DNA of 64,000 bases from Dyella sp. GSA-30 (GTDB lineage: Bacteria; Pseudomonadota; Gammaproteobacteria; Xanthomonadales; Rhodanobacteraceae). The position numbers were made by a program, and so were the translations under genes. Shown in pieces: positions 26,345 to 36,144 of the stretch. The notes beneath the pieces were generated by a model. The model ran no database searches and was not told where the DNA came from. It saw only the letters and a list, made by a program, of their open reading frames with translations. Every line of letters begins with the position of its first letter. Position 1 is the stretch's first letter. The DNA lies in the NCBI RefSeq assembly GCF_027924605.1, contig NZ_AP027042.1, positions 3,325,524 to 3,389,523 on the forward strand. The letters are read 5' to 3'.

Positions 26345-27396
26345 AACGATGTCTTTTGATGCTGATTGCCTGCTTGGGCATGTTGCCGTTCGGCGTGTTC
26401 GCGAAAGCACCGAGCGCGCTCTTCTACATGATCGAGACGCAGAAATCGATCAATTCGTTCGAGGCGCACATCGATAAAATCGACGTGCTCGTTCCGACCT
26501 GGTTCGGCGTGGACGAGAACGGGCTGGTTTCCGGCGCGCCCAATACGTATGTGCTGGGTCTGGCCAAGGCGCATCGCCTGCCGGTCATGCCGATCATTTC
26601 GGCCGGTGGCGATCGCAAGAAGTTCCACGACCTGCTCGCCAGCGAAACGGCCAAGAAGACGATGATCGACGGCATGATCTTGCAGGCCAAGCTGTACGGC
26701 TTCATCGGCTTCCAGTTCGACTTCGAGAATATCGCGTGGACCGATCGCGATGCCTTGACGCTGATGACACGCCAGACGGCCGAGGCGCTACATAAGCACG
26801 GTCTGAAACTTTCGATGGCGGTGGTGCCCAATGCGCCGGGTTATGCAGGGCGGGGGCCGTTCGGCAAATGGATGTGGGAATACTGGCGTGGTGCCTATGA
26901 TCTCAAGGCGCTTGGCCAGGTGCTCGACCTGGTTTGCCTGATGACCTATGACCAGCACACGCGTTGGACCACGCCGGGCCCGGTGGCGGGCATGCCATGG
27001 GTGATGGAGAACCTGGAGTACGCGCTCAAGGTCGTGCCCAAGGAAAAGCTTTCGCTCGGCATCGGCCTGTATGGCTATCACTGGTTTACCGGCAACCCGG
27101 TGCGCGAGGACGGCAAGGAAAGTTCGAATATTTCGGCCAACTATATCGACGCCGATGAATCCTTTCCGCTGGCCAAGCAGTTCAACGTCACCATGCAGTG
27201 GGACCTGGTCGAACACGAATCGTGGTTCTACTTCTACCGCGACCAGATGCGCGAATGGGTGTTTTTGCCAGACGCACGCGCTTTTCGCGATCGCTATGAC
27301 GTAGTCAAGCAGTATGACCTGCAGGGGTTCTGCGCCTGGGTGCTCGGCGCGGAGGATCCGAAAGTCTGGGAGGCTTTGCCCGATGCGGTCAGGTAG
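26341..27396 (+). CDS. Exported GH18-family glycosidase, possible endo-beta-N-acetylglucosaminidase
   Basis: 351 residues with a signal peptide ending VFAKA. The GH18 motif normally reads DxxDxDxE; here it is GFIGFQFDFE (residues 120-129), so Asp127 and the catalytic Glu129 are kept but the first two acids are Ile122 and Gln125. The later MTYDQHTRW matches the GH18 substrate-assisting Tyr-Asp region. The family includes chitinases and enzymes that cut the chitobiose core of N-glycans. Its place between GH29 and GH20 genes favours an N-glycan-releasing role. Activity with the altered motif is unproven. Confidence 0.8.
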   Translation: MKRCLLMLIACLGMLPFGVFAKAPSALFYMIETQKSINSFEAHIDKIDVLVPTWFGVDENGLVSGAPNTYVLGLAKAHRLPVMPIISAGGDRKKFHDLLASETAKKTMIDGMILQAKLYGFIGFQFDFENIAWTDRDALTLMTRQTAEALHKHGLKLSMAVVPNAPGYAGRGPFGKWMWEYWRGAYDLKALGQVLDLVCLMTYDQHTRWTTPGPVAGMPWVMENLEYALKVVPKEKLSLGIGLYGYHWFTGNPVREDGKESSNISANYIDADESFPLAKQFNVTMQWDLVEHESWFYFYRDQMREWVFLPDARAFRDRYDVVKQYDLQGFCAWVLGAEDPKVWEALPDAVR

Positions 27397-29716
27397 CTCT
27401 CGTATGCCGGCAACGCGGGCAGTGATCATGGCCTGCCTGTTGGCTCTGGGCGGGAGTGCATACGCTGCGCTCCCACCGTTGATTCCTCAGCCCGCCCAAG
27501 TTCGTGTGGGGCAGGGCAGCTATGTCGTCGACTCGACCACGACGATTCATATCGCGCCAGACGATACGGCTGCTGCAGACGCGGCGCATTACCTTGCCGA
27601 TCTGTTGGCGCGCACGCGAGGCTTGCGGCTTGCCATTCGCGAGGATGCGACATCGGCGAGCCATGGCGGCATCGTATTGCGCAGTGACGCTCATGCGGCG
27701 GTTACGCAAGCGGAAGGTTATGTCCTCGATGTCGATGCCGATGGGGTACGTATTGTTTCGCGCGATGCCGCCGGACTCTTCTACGGGGCGATCAGCGCGT
27801 GGCAATTGCTGACGCCCGATACCGCCAAAGGCGCCGTGTCCTTACCCCTGCTGCATGTGGCGGACTGGCCACGCTTTGCCTGGCGCGGGCTCATGCTCGA
27901 CTCCGCGCGCCATTTTCAGTCGCCGGACGATATCAAGGTCGTCCTCGATGCCATGGCACAGCACAAGCTCAACGTCTTTCATTGGCATCTCACTGACGAC
28001 CAGGGATGGCGCCTGCAGATCCGACGCTATCCCAAGCTGACCGAGATCGGCGCCTGGCGTAAACCTCCGGGACCGCTCAGCGAGTCCGCGGCGGCGACCT
28101 ATGGCGGTTACTACACGCAGGCACAGGTGCGCGATGTCGTCGCATACGCCGCGGCTCGACACATTACGGTCGTTCCGGAAATCGACATGCCCGGGCACGC
28201 CCAGGCGGCGGTTGCGGCGTATCCCGACATCGGCGTGACCGGCGAGCGCCCCGCGGTTTCCATCGACTGGGGTGTCAACCCGTATCTGTTCAACGTCGAC
28301 GAACATACGATCACCTTCCTGCACAACGTGCTGGACGAAGTCATGGAGCTTTTCCCATCGACCTTCATCCACGTCGGCGGTGACGAGGCGATCAAGGATC
28401 AATGGCAAGCCTCGCCGGCGGTGCAGGCGCGCATGCGGGCGCTGGGCATCAAGGACGAGAAGGCGCTGCAAACCTGGTTTATCGAGCGCATGGGTGTTTA
28501 TCTCACCCAGCATGGCCGGCGTCTGATCGGTTGGGACGAAATTCTCGAAGGTGGCCTGCCGCCCTCGGCTTCCGTGATGTCATGGCGCGGCATCCAGGGC
28601 GCCATCGATGCGGCACGTATGGGGCATGACGTCGTGTTGTCGCCGGCGCCCACCCTTTACTTCGACAATCTGCAGAGCCATCGCAGCGACGAGCCGTCAG
28701 GCCGGCTAGGGGTTCAACGCCTGGCCGACGTCTATAAATTCGAAGCGATGCCGCCGCAGATTCCCGCGGAACAGTCCAAACATGTTCTCGGTGCGCAGGC
28801 GAATGTGTGGACGGAGTACCTGACCGCGCCCTGGCAGATTCAGCACGCGGTGTTTCCGCGCATGGACGCACTCGCCGAGGCGGTGTGGACGCCGTTGGGG
28901 GAGCGCGACTTTGGCAGTTTTGTCGAACGTCTTCCGGCGCAGTTCGGCCGTTACCGCCTGTTAGGTCTTCGCTACGCCGATAGCGCGTTCGCCGTGGACA
29001 TCGAAGGGCAGGCCGATGCATCGTCGAACGACAAGGTGCGTGTCACGTTGTCCACGCAGACGCCGGTAGCCACGCTTCGGTACACCACGGACGGTTCCAC
29101 GCCCGGGCCTGCTTCGCCGGACTATCGTCAGCCTGTCGATCTGCCTTTGCCCGTCACCGTTACGGCAATACCGTTTACCGCCGATGGGAAGCCGTTGGCC
29201 GAGGCGCGTACGCAACGTATCGACAGGAGCAGTCTGGCGAGTTTCGATAGCGCGCATCTTGCGGGCTGTCCCCATGGCGATCTGGGCTTGCGGGTGCCGC
29301 TATTGCCCGATGCGACCGCGCCCGCGCCCGTCTATAACGTCGATGTGATGAATGCCTGCTGGCAGGTACGCAAGGTGCGTCTGGACGGCATCGCATCGGT
29401 TGTCATCGATGGAGCGTGGCTCGCCCGCAACTACGGCTTGGCGCACGATGCGGTCAAGGTCGTTTCCCGTGCCTCGCGGACGGCGAATGGAGAGTTCGAG
29501 ATCCATCTGGACCGTTGCGATGGTCCGTTACTGGCCTCGCTGCCCTTGCCTGGGAAGGCGGAGCCGGGAACACCATTTCGGGCGAGCGCGGCCTTGTCCG
29601 GCCGCGCAGGTGTGCATGATCTTTGCGTACTCTCGACCGCGCCGATTCGTGGCGCGTTGGCGGCGCCGGGTCGGATATCTTTCGGTCCCCATCCGACATC
29701 GCCCGAGACCCCCTGA
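27383..29716 (+). CDS. Exported beta-N-acetylhexosaminidase, GH20
   Basis: 777 residues from ATG 27383 (GGGAGG 9 nt upstream, 14-nt overlap with the GH18 gene); ATG 27404 is the alternative. Signal peptide ends SAYAA. An N-terminal GH20b-type domain (about 35-165) precedes the barrel, whose landmarks are RGLMLDSARHF, FHWHLTDDQGWR and HVGGDEA with the catalytic pair Asp334-Glu335. A C-terminal chitobiase-type domain (YTTDGSTP) follows. It trims terminal GlcNAc from N-glycan antennae or chitobiose. The stop overlaps the next ATG (TGATG). Confidence 0.92.
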   Translation: MRSGSSRMPATRAVIMACLLALGGSAYAALPPLIPQPAQVRVGQGSYVVDSTTTIHIAPDDTAAADAAHYLADLLARTRGLRLAIREDATSASHGGIVLRSDAHAAVTQAEGYVLDVDADGVRIVSRDAAGLFYGAISAWQLLTPDTAKGAVSLPLLHVADWPRFAWRGLMLDSARHFQSPDDIKVVLDAMAQHKLNVFHWHLTDDQGWRLQIRRYPKLTEIGAWRKPPGPLSESAAATYGGYYTQAQVRDVVAYAAARHITVVPEIDMPGHAQAAVAAYPDIGVTGERPAVSIDWGVNPYLFNVDEHTITFLHNVLDEVMELFPSTFIHVGGDEAIKDQWQASPAVQARMRALGIKDEKALQTWFIERMGVYLTQHGRRLIGWDEILEGGLPPSASVMSWRGIQGAIDAARMGHDVVLSPAPTLYFDNLQSHRSDEPSGRLGVQRLADVYKFEAMPPQIPAEQSKHVLGAQANVWTEYLTAPWQIQHAVFPRMDALAEAVWTPLGERDFGSFVERLPAQFGRYRLLGLRYADSAFAVDIEGQADASSNDKVRVTLSTQTPVATLRYTTDGSTPGPASPDYRQPVDLPLPVTVTAIPFTADGKPLAEARTQRIDRSSLASFDSAHLAGCPHGDLGLRVPLLPDATAPAPVYNVDVMNACWQVRKVRLDGIASVVIDGAWLARNYGLAHDAVKVVSRASRTANGEFEIHLDRCDGPLLASLPLPGKAEPGTPFRASAALSGRAGVHDLCVLSTAPIRGALAAPGRISFGPHPTSPETP

Positions 29717-32325
29717 TGAGCAAAAGGGCGCGCCACAAGATCGGTTCATACGCATCGATACTCGGCACGATGCTGCTATCGATGCTATGCGCAACGGCGA
29801 CGGCGACCACAACGGATGATGCCGACCAGAAGGCTGCGCACCTCGTGGCGCAGATGACGCCGGACGAAAAAATAGCGCAGCTGCAGAGCACGGCTCCTGC
29901 CATTCCGCGGCTGCATATACCAGCCTATGACTGGTGGAGCGAAGGGCTGCATGGACTGGCGCGCCACGGTTACGCCACGGTCTTTCCGCAGGCGATCGGG
30001 TTGGCGGCCAGCTGGGATACGGATCTGTTGCATGCCGTTGGCGATGTCATCGCGACGCAGGCGCGAGCCAAGTTCGTCGCCACCGGCATGCACGAGGACC
30101 ATGCCCGCTACAACGGCCTGACGATCTGGTCGCCCAACATCAATATCTTTCGCGATCCGCGCTGGGGGCGAGGCCAGGAGACGTACGGAGAAGACCCACG
30201 CCTGACCGCAGAGCTTGCCAAGGCCTTTATCGGTGGCCTGCAAGGTGGCGATCCCGAGCATCCGACAGTCATTGCGACACCAAAACACTTCGCCGTGCAC
30301 AGCGGGCCAGAGCCCGGACGCCACGGCTTCGACGTCGACGTTTCGCCGCACGATCTGGAAGACACCTACCTGCCGGCCTTTCGTGCCGCCGTTGTCGATG
30401 CACACGCCGGGTCGATCATGTGTGCCTACAACGCCATTCAAGGGACACCGGTGTGTGCCTTGCCTTGGCTGCTTGGGCAGCGGCTACGCAACGACTGGGG
30501 TTTCCGTGGTTATGTCGTTTCCGACTGCGATGCGGTAGACGACATGACGGCGTTTCATCACTTCCGTCAAGACAATGCCGGATCGGCAGCCAGCGCCCTG
30601 CGTGCCGGTACCGATCTCAATTGTGGCGTGGCCTATGCCGGGCTGCGTGCGGCATTGGCCGATGGCCGGGTCGACGAACACGATATCGACACCGCGGTCA
30701 CCCGGTTGTTTGCCGCGCGATATCGCCTGGGTTTGTTCGATAGCCGTTCGACGGCGTCACACGACAATGAGGCGAATGATCGTTCTCTCGCTCTGCGTGC
30801 CGCCAGGGAAGCGATGGTCCTGCTGAAGAACGAGCGAAACACGCTTCCCTTGAAGCCAGGCAGCCGGCTCGCCGTGATCGGGCCCAATGCCGACTCGCTG
30901 GCCATACTGGAAGCCAACTATCACGGTACGGCACGCTCGCCCGTGACACCGCTGGCCGGATTGCGGGCTCAGTTTGGCGAAGCGAATATCCGCTACGCGC
31001 AAGGATCGTCGCTTGCGCAAGGCGTGCCCGTGCCGATTCCGGCGACTGCATTGCGAACCGGCCGGCGCGATGGCGAGGCTGGTCTGAAGGGCGAGTATTT
31101 TCGTCGCAGCGACATGTCCGGCAAGCCATCGGTTACGCGTATCGATGCCACGGTGGATAGGGACGTCGACCATGTCGCGCCGCTGCCGTCGTTGGATGTC
31201 GACGACTATGCGGCGCGCTGGACTGGTCAGCTGATTCCGCCGGGGCCAGGAGACTACACGCTCGTCGCGCATGTCGACCGTTGCTTCGACTGCCACGGGC
31301 ACGATCCGGTGCGTCTCTATCTGGACGATCGGCTTGTTGCCTCCACCGATGGCAACGATCAACCGCCAGCCGCCGTCGTGCATATCGACAATACGCGGCC
31401 ACACCCGATTCGGCTGGAGTGGCAGCACAGCGGGCAAGATCAAGGGATCCACTTGCAATGGATCGCGCCAGCGGATGCGCAGCTGGCGGAGGCTCGCGAC
31501 GCGGTCGACGGCGCGGATGCCGTTGTTGCCTTTGTGGGATTGTCGCCCGATCTCGAAGGCGAGGAGCTCAAGGTCGACGTTCCAGGCTTTCTGGGTGGCG
31601 ACCGCACGGACATCGGCTTGCCTGCGACCCAGCAGCGTCTGCTCGAGACGGTAGCCGCCAGCGGCAAGCCGGTGATTGTCGTTCTGATGAGCGGCAGTGC
31701 AGTGGCGATGAACTGGGCCAAGGAACATGCTGACGCGATCCTGGTGGCCTGGTATCCGGGCGAGCAGGGCGGCACGGCGATAGCGCAGACCCTGGCCGGC
31801 ACGATGAATCCCGGCGGGCGTCTGCCCGTGACGTTCTATCGTGATGCGGGCGACCTGCCGCCCTTCGTCGACTACGGCATGAAAGGGCGGACATATCGCT
31901 ACTTCAGCGGCGACCCGCTTTACGCCTTCGGCGACGGCATGAGTTTCACCACGTTCAACTATGGCGCGCCGACATTGTCGAGCACGCAGATCAAGGCGGG
32001 TGACTCGCTGGATATAGACGTCCGGCTGCGCAATGCCGGTTCGCGCGATGGCGATGAGGTGGTGCAGGTTTATCTGGCGTATCCCGATGCGCCCGATGCG
32101 CCGCGCCGTGCGCTGGTGGCTTTTCAGCGCGTGGGATTGGCTGCGGGCCGGGATCGCATGGTGCATTTTCATCTCGATCCGCGAGCGCTGAGCCTGGTCG
32201 ATGCCGATGGCGTGCGCGCGGTGCGGGCGGGCCGCTATCAACTTTTTATCGGTGGCAAACAGCCGGAGGCGGCGCAGGTGCCGGAGACCTTCACGATCGC
32301 CGGGCATGCCGATCTGCCCCGCTGA
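29716..32325 (+). CDS. Exported GH3 glycosidase with PA14 insert, beta-xylosidase type
   Basis: 869 residues. Signal peptide ends ATATAT. The segment YDWWSEGLHGLARHG and the nucleophile motif VVSDCDAVDDM (Asp270) are typical of GH3 beta-xylosidases rather than beta-glucosidases. A PA14 domain (about 455-590, starting GLKGEYFRRS) is inserted in the second domain, and an Fn3-like domain closes the protein. Next to fucosidase, mannosidase and hexosaminidase genes, a beta-xylosidase fits removal of the beta-1,2-xylose of plant N-glycans. Linkage specificity is inferred. Confidence 0.9.
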   Translation: MSKRARHKIGSYASILGTMLLSMLCATATATTTDDADQKAAHLVAQMTPDEKIAQLQSTAPAIPRLHIPAYDWWSEGLHGLARHGYATVFPQAIGLAASWDTDLLHAVGDVIATQARAKFVATGMHEDHARYNGLTIWSPNINIFRDPRWGRGQETYGEDPRLTAELAKAFIGGLQGGDPEHPTVIATPKHFAVHSGPEPGRHGFDVDVSPHDLEDTYLPAFRAAVVDAHAGSIMCAYNAIQGTPVCALPWLLGQRLRNDWGFRGYVVSDCDAVDDMTAFHHFRQDNAGSAASALRAGTDLNCGVAYAGLRAALADGRVDEHDIDTAVTRLFAARYRLGLFDSRSTASHDNEANDRSLALRAAREAMVLLKNERNTLPLKPGSRLAVIGPNADSLAILEANYHGTARSPVTPLAGLRAQFGEANIRYAQGSSLAQGVPVPIPATALRTGRRDGEAGLKGEYFRRSDMSGKPSVTRIDATVDRDVDHVAPLPSLDVDDYAARWTGQLIPPGPGDYTLVAHVDRCFDCHGHDPVRLYLDDRLVASTDGNDQPPAAVVHIDNTRPHPIRLEWQHSGQDQGIHLQWIAPADAQLAEARDAVDGADAVVAFVGLSPDLEGEELKVDVPGFLGGDRTDIGLPATQQRLLETVAASGKPVIVVLMSGSAVAMNWAKEHADAILVAWYPGEQGGTAIAQTLAGTMNPGGRLPVTFYRDAGDLPPFVDYGMKGRTYRYFSGDPLYAFGDGMSFTTFNYGAPTLSSTQIKAGDSLDIDVRLRNAGSRDGDEVVQVYLAYPDAPDAPRRALVAFQRVGLAAGRDRMVHFHLDPRALSLVDADGVRAVRAGRYQLFIGGKQPEAAQVPETFTIAGHADLPR

Positions 32326-32370
32326 ACTCAGGCACTTCAAAATCAAGGACTTCAGACTAAGGGGCGTTGC

Positions 32371-34710
32371 ATGGTGACACGACGACGGTTTCTGCAGGCC
32401 GCCATGGCCGGAACATTGCTCGCACGTGCGGAGCTTGGCGGTACGGCCTTAGCCAAGAGAGGCGCTGGCAAGCGTGCGACTGCGATGCCACTGGCGCCAT
32501 CGCAGTACGTCGATGTGTTCATCGGCACCGGTGGGCACGGTCATACCTATCCCGGCGCGGCGCTGCCGTTCGGCATGGTCCAGCTGGGTCCGGATACCTA
32601 TAACGCGGTATGGGATTCCTGCTCGGGGTATCACGCCAGCGACAGCTCGATCATGGGGTTCTCGCACACCCACCTCTCGGGGACCGGCATTGGCGACATG
32701 CTGGATGTGCTGGTCATGCCGCGTACGGGCCCGGTGCAGCTGAGTCCTGGTTCGCTCGAACACCCGGAGAGCGGCTATCGATCGCGCTATCAGTCGCAGT
32801 CCGCGGAGCCGGGTTACTACCGGGTGTTGCTCAGTGACACCGACATCACCGCCGAACTGACCGCAAGCCTTCGCGCGGGCATACATCGCTATACGTTCGG
32901 CAGCGATGCGCCCGGTCATGTGCTGATCGATTTTGCGCACGGCATGCAGGACAAGCCGGGCGTGCCGACCCGAGTCACCGACGCCAGTCTCGCGCTGGCA
33001 GGTAACGACACGCTGGTGGGCGGACGGCGTGTCCATCAGTGGGCTGATGGGCGCTATGTTTATTTCGCGATGAAACTATCACGACCATTCGCCGACGCGA
33101 CGCTGTATAGCGACGATGCGGCGGCCGGTGGGACACGCATCGAGGGTGCACATTTGAAAGCGGTCCTGCGCTATCCCGATGCCCATGCCGAGCCGCTGTT
33201 GATCAAGGTCGGGTTGTCGGCGGTGGATATCGATGGCGCTTTGCGCAATCTCGAGCAGGAGATGCCGGGCTGGGATTTCGATGGCTATCGTGCACGCGCG
33301 GCGGAGGCATGGAATACCGAGTTGTCGCGTGTGCATGTCGAAACGACGAACACGGCGGCCAAGCGCATTTTCTATACGTCGCTGTACCACAGCCTGCTGG
33401 CGCCCACCCTGTTCGACGATGTCGATGGGCGTTACCGCGGCATGGATCTCGATGTGCATCGCCTGCCCGAAGGCTCGCACAACTACAGCACCTATTCGCT
33501 GTGGGATACATATCGCGCGCTGCACCCCATGTTGACCTTGCTGCAGCCTGCGCGCGTACCGGATCTGGTGTCCGGCTTGATCCGCATGGGCGAAGAAAGC
33601 CCTAATGGTGTGCCGGTATGGCCGTTGCAGGGTGTGGAAACGGGCTGCATGACGGGCTATCACTCGGCGGTCGTCGTGGCCGAAGCCTGCGTGAAGGGAT
33701 TGGGCGGCCCTGAGATTGCCAAGGCGTGGCCGCTGTTTCGTCAGCGTGCCATGGATGACGACTATCGTGGCCTTGCGAAGTACCGCGCAATGGGGTTCAT
33801 TCCCAGCGATCAGGTGGATGAGGCCGCCAGCAAGACGCTCGAGTATGCCTATGACGACTGGGCGGTTGCCGCGATAGCGGCGGCTACGGGCGCTACCTCC
33901 GAAGCCATGGCGTTGCGTCGACGGTCGCAGAACTACCGGCATCTTTTCGACAAGGCGACGCAGTTCATACGTCCTCGATTGGCCAATGGCGAATGGGCGG
34001 AGCCGTTCGATCCGCGCGGCATGGGGCACAGTTCGCGCTGGCGCGACTTCACCGAAAGCAATGCCTGGCAGGCTACGTTTCTCAATCAGCATGACGTCAC
34101 CGGCTATATCCGGATGTTCGGTGGTGACGAAGCGTTCGAGGCGCGGCTCGATGAGCTGTTCAACACGAGCTCCGAGCTGCCGCCGGATGCGCCGCCGGAT
34201 ATCGCGGGATTGGTCGGGCAGTATGCGCACGGCAATGAGCCCAGCCATCACATTGCCTACCTTTACGCGTACGTCGGCGCGCATCACAAGACGCAGGCGC
34301 GCGTTCGCCGTCTGCTGGAGGGTCAATACCACGCCGCGCCCGATGGTTTAGCCGGTAACGAGGATTGCGGCCAGATGAGCGCGTGGTATGTCATGAGCGC
34401 GCTGGGCATCTACGCGGTCGATCCCGTGGGCGGCAACTATGTCTTCGGCAGCCCGCTCTTTGACGATGTCACGATCGATGCGGGCAGCGGACAACTCTTG
34501 CGCATACAGGCGCTGAATAATGGGCCTGGCAAGCCTTATATTCAGTCGATCACCTGGCAGGGACGGCCCTGGACCCGCAGCTGGATTCCCCATGGCGAAC
34601 TCGCACGGGGCGGGCATCTGGTTTTCACCATGGGGGCCAAGCCCAATCTCGACTTCGGGCGATCGCACGACGATCGCCCGCGCGCCGACATCGATACCTC
34701 GTTAGCGTGA
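32371..34710 (+). CDS. Tat-exported alpha-mannosidase, GH92
   Basis: 779 residues. The N-terminus MVTRRRFLQAAM is a twin-arginine signal, unlike the Sec signals of the other hydrolases here. GH92 hallmarks: DVFIGTGGHGHTYPGAALPF, GFSHTHLSGTG, YSLWDTYRALHP, and the catalytic region HGNEPSHH (Glu623) and NEDCGQMSAWYVMSALG (Asp665). GH92 enzymes are Ca2+-dependent inverting exo-alpha-mannosidases. It would strip alpha-mannose from N-glycan branches in the periplasm. Its last 9 nt overlap the convergent second fucosidase gene. Confidence 0.93.
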   Translation: MVTRRRFLQAAMAGTLLARAELGGTALAKRGAGKRATAMPLAPSQYVDVFIGTGGHGHTYPGAALPFGMVQLGPDTYNAVWDSCSGYHASDSSIMGFSHTHLSGTGIGDMLDVLVMPRTGPVQLSPGSLEHPESGYRSRYQSQSAEPGYYRVLLSDTDITAELTASLRAGIHRYTFGSDAPGHVLIDFAHGMQDKPGVPTRVTDASLALAGNDTLVGGRRVHQWADGRYVYFAMKLSRPFADATLYSDDAAAGGTRIEGAHLKAVLRYPDAHAEPLLIKVGLSAVDIDGALRNLEQEMPGWDFDGYRARAAEAWNTELSRVHVETTNTAAKRIFYTSLYHSLLAPTLFDDVDGRYRGMDLDVHRLPEGSHNYSTYSLWDTYRALHPMLTLLQPARVPDLVSGLIRMGEESPNGVPVWPLQGVETGCMTGYHSAVVVAEACVKGLGGPEIAKAWPLFRQRAMDDDYRGLAKYRAMGFIPSDQVDEAASKTLEYAYDDWAVAAIAAATGATSEAMALRRRSQNYRHLFDKATQFIRPRLANGEWAEPFDPRGMGHSSRWRDFTESNAWQATFLNQHDVTGYIRMFGGDEAFEARLDELFNTSSELPPDAPPDIAGLVGQYAHGNEPSHHIAYLYAYVGAHHKTQARVRRLLEGQYHAAPDGLAGNEDCGQMSAWYVMSALGIYAVDPVGGNYVFGSPLFDDVTIDAGSGQLLRIQALNNGPGKPYIQSITWQGRPWTRSWIPHGELARGGHLVFTMGAKPNLDFGRSHDDRPRADIDTSLA

Positions 34711-36072
34711 CGGTCGGGCTTCGACGTTGAATACCTGGAACTCCCGGATCGCCGCCTCGCCAACGCTGGACAGGATATTCAGCCGCACGCGCTGGGCGGT
34801 GACTTTCGGGAAGGTGTCGATCTTCATGTGCCCGATGGCTTCCGCGCCAGCCACGGCCCGCCAAGCCTTGCCGTCGAAAATCTCGATCGCATACTTGCGA
34901 ACGTGCTGTCCGTCATCGAGCCATTCCATGCTCAGCACGCGGTCGAAGGTGACGGCGTGACCGAAGTCCACTTCGATCGTGGCGTGTCGCGATCCGGCGG
35001 GCGCCGACCAGAACGTATCCTTGTTGCCGTCGAGCGCGGCTTCGGTATTGTCGTCGGTGGCGACATGATGGCGAGCGAGGTTATGCGCGTCGCCGTAACG
35101 CTCCTGCAACGCCTTGCCGAATGCCTCCAGCCGGGCGACATCGGCATCTGGCAGACGTCCGTGACGATCCGGCGCGATACCGAGCATCAACTGGCCGCCG
35201 CGCCCCACGCTGTTTTCCCAGGTATCGACCAGCTTGTCGACGCTCTTGAGCGTGCCTTCGTCGTTGGGGTGCCAGAACCAGTGCAGATCGTGCAACGGCG
35301 TGTCGACCTCCACCGGCCGCCAGCGCAGGTAGCCATGGCGATCGAGCACATTCCAGTTTTCGCCGCGGATGTAGCCGTCCTCCTGGCCCACCCAGCGAAT
35401 ATCGCCGTACTCGAGAAGGCCCGCGTCGGCGAACACCATCGTGTTGGGTTGATACGTGCGCAGGGTTTCGAGGTAGCGGGTGAAGTTGTAGACGTGTCCG
35501 GCGCTGCCTGCGCCGTCCAGCCACCACTCGACCAGCGGGCCGTAGTGCTGCGTCAGCTCCTCCATCTGCGCCATGTAGTAGGCGTCGTAACCTTCGGGTT
35601 GTACAGCGTAGCGCGGCTCATGCCTGTCCCAGGGCGAAAGATACACGCCGAACTCCAGGCCCTCGGCGCGAGCTGCATCGGCGGCCATGCGAACCACATC
35701 ACCCTTGCCCTGCATCCAGGGGCTGTTCTTGACCGAGTAATTGCTCCCGGCGGTGGGGAAAAGCGCGAAGCCATCGTGATGCTTGGCCACCATGACCATA
35801 TAGCGGGCGCCGGCGGCGCGACTTGCACGCGCCCACTGCGCGGGGTCCACATGGTCCGGATTGAACACCTTGGGGTCGGCGGTGCCGTCTCCCCACTCGC
35901 GATCGAGAAAGGTGTTGGTGCCGAAATGCACGATGACGCCGAACTCGAGGTCCTGCCAGTGGGTTTGCTGCGGCGACGGCTTGATGTCCGCCGAGCTCTG
36001 ACCAAAAACGGCACTGGAAAAAAGCGCACAAGCCAGTGCCGCGCCGAGGATGGTTCGAGCTACTCGTTTCAT
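34702..36072 (-). CDS. Exported alpha-L-fucosidase, GH29 (subfamily B-like) with discoidin domain
   Basis: 456 residues, signal peptide ending VFGQ. The barrel shows FGVIVHFGTNTF, VAKHHDGFALFPT, SPWDRHEP and the nucleophile Asp186 in VEWWLDGAG, a pattern nearer to subfamily B (alpha-1,3/1,4-fucosidases) than to the first GH29 protein here. Residues about 330-456 form an F5/8 type C (CBM32-like) sugar-binding domain. It is on the opposite strand to the main hydrolase series and diverges from the sialidase-like gene across 72 AT-rich nt. Two fucosidases of different subgroup suggest core and antennary fucose are both attacked. Confidence 0.9.
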   Translation of the reverse strand: MKRVARTILGAALACALFSSAVFGQSSADIKPSPQQTHWQDLEFGVIVHFGTNTFLDREWGDGTADPKVFNPDHVDPAQWARASRAAGARYMVMVAKHHDGFALFPTAGSNYSVKNSPWMQGKGDVVRMAADAARAEGLEFGVYLSPWDRHEPRYAVQPEGYDAYYMAQMEELTQHYGPLVEWWLDGAGSAGHVYNFTRYLETLRTYQPNTMVFADAGLLEYGDIRWVGQEDGYIRGENWNVLDRHGYLRWRPVEVDTPLHDLHWFWHPNDEGTLKSVDKLVDTWENSVGRGGQLMLGIAPDRHGRLPDADVARLEAFGKALQERYGDAHNLARHHVATDDNTEAALDGNKDTFWSAPAGSRHATIEVDFGHAVTFDRVLSMEWLDDGQHVRKYAIEIFDGKAWRAVAGAEAIGHMKIDTFPKVTAQRVRLNILSSVGEAAIREFQVFNVEARPSR

Positions 36073-36144
36073 GCGTTCCCTTCCAAAGAATTACAAATAG
36101 ACGTAAAGATGGCCAAAATGAAAATACATTAAAGGGCAGCGTCC

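Noticed and set aside
34702-34710. 9-nt convergent overlap of GH92 and GH29 genes as a special regulatory device
   Set aside because: Short tail-to-tail overlaps are common in compact genomes; another of 14 nt is at 3222-3235. No further signal is present.
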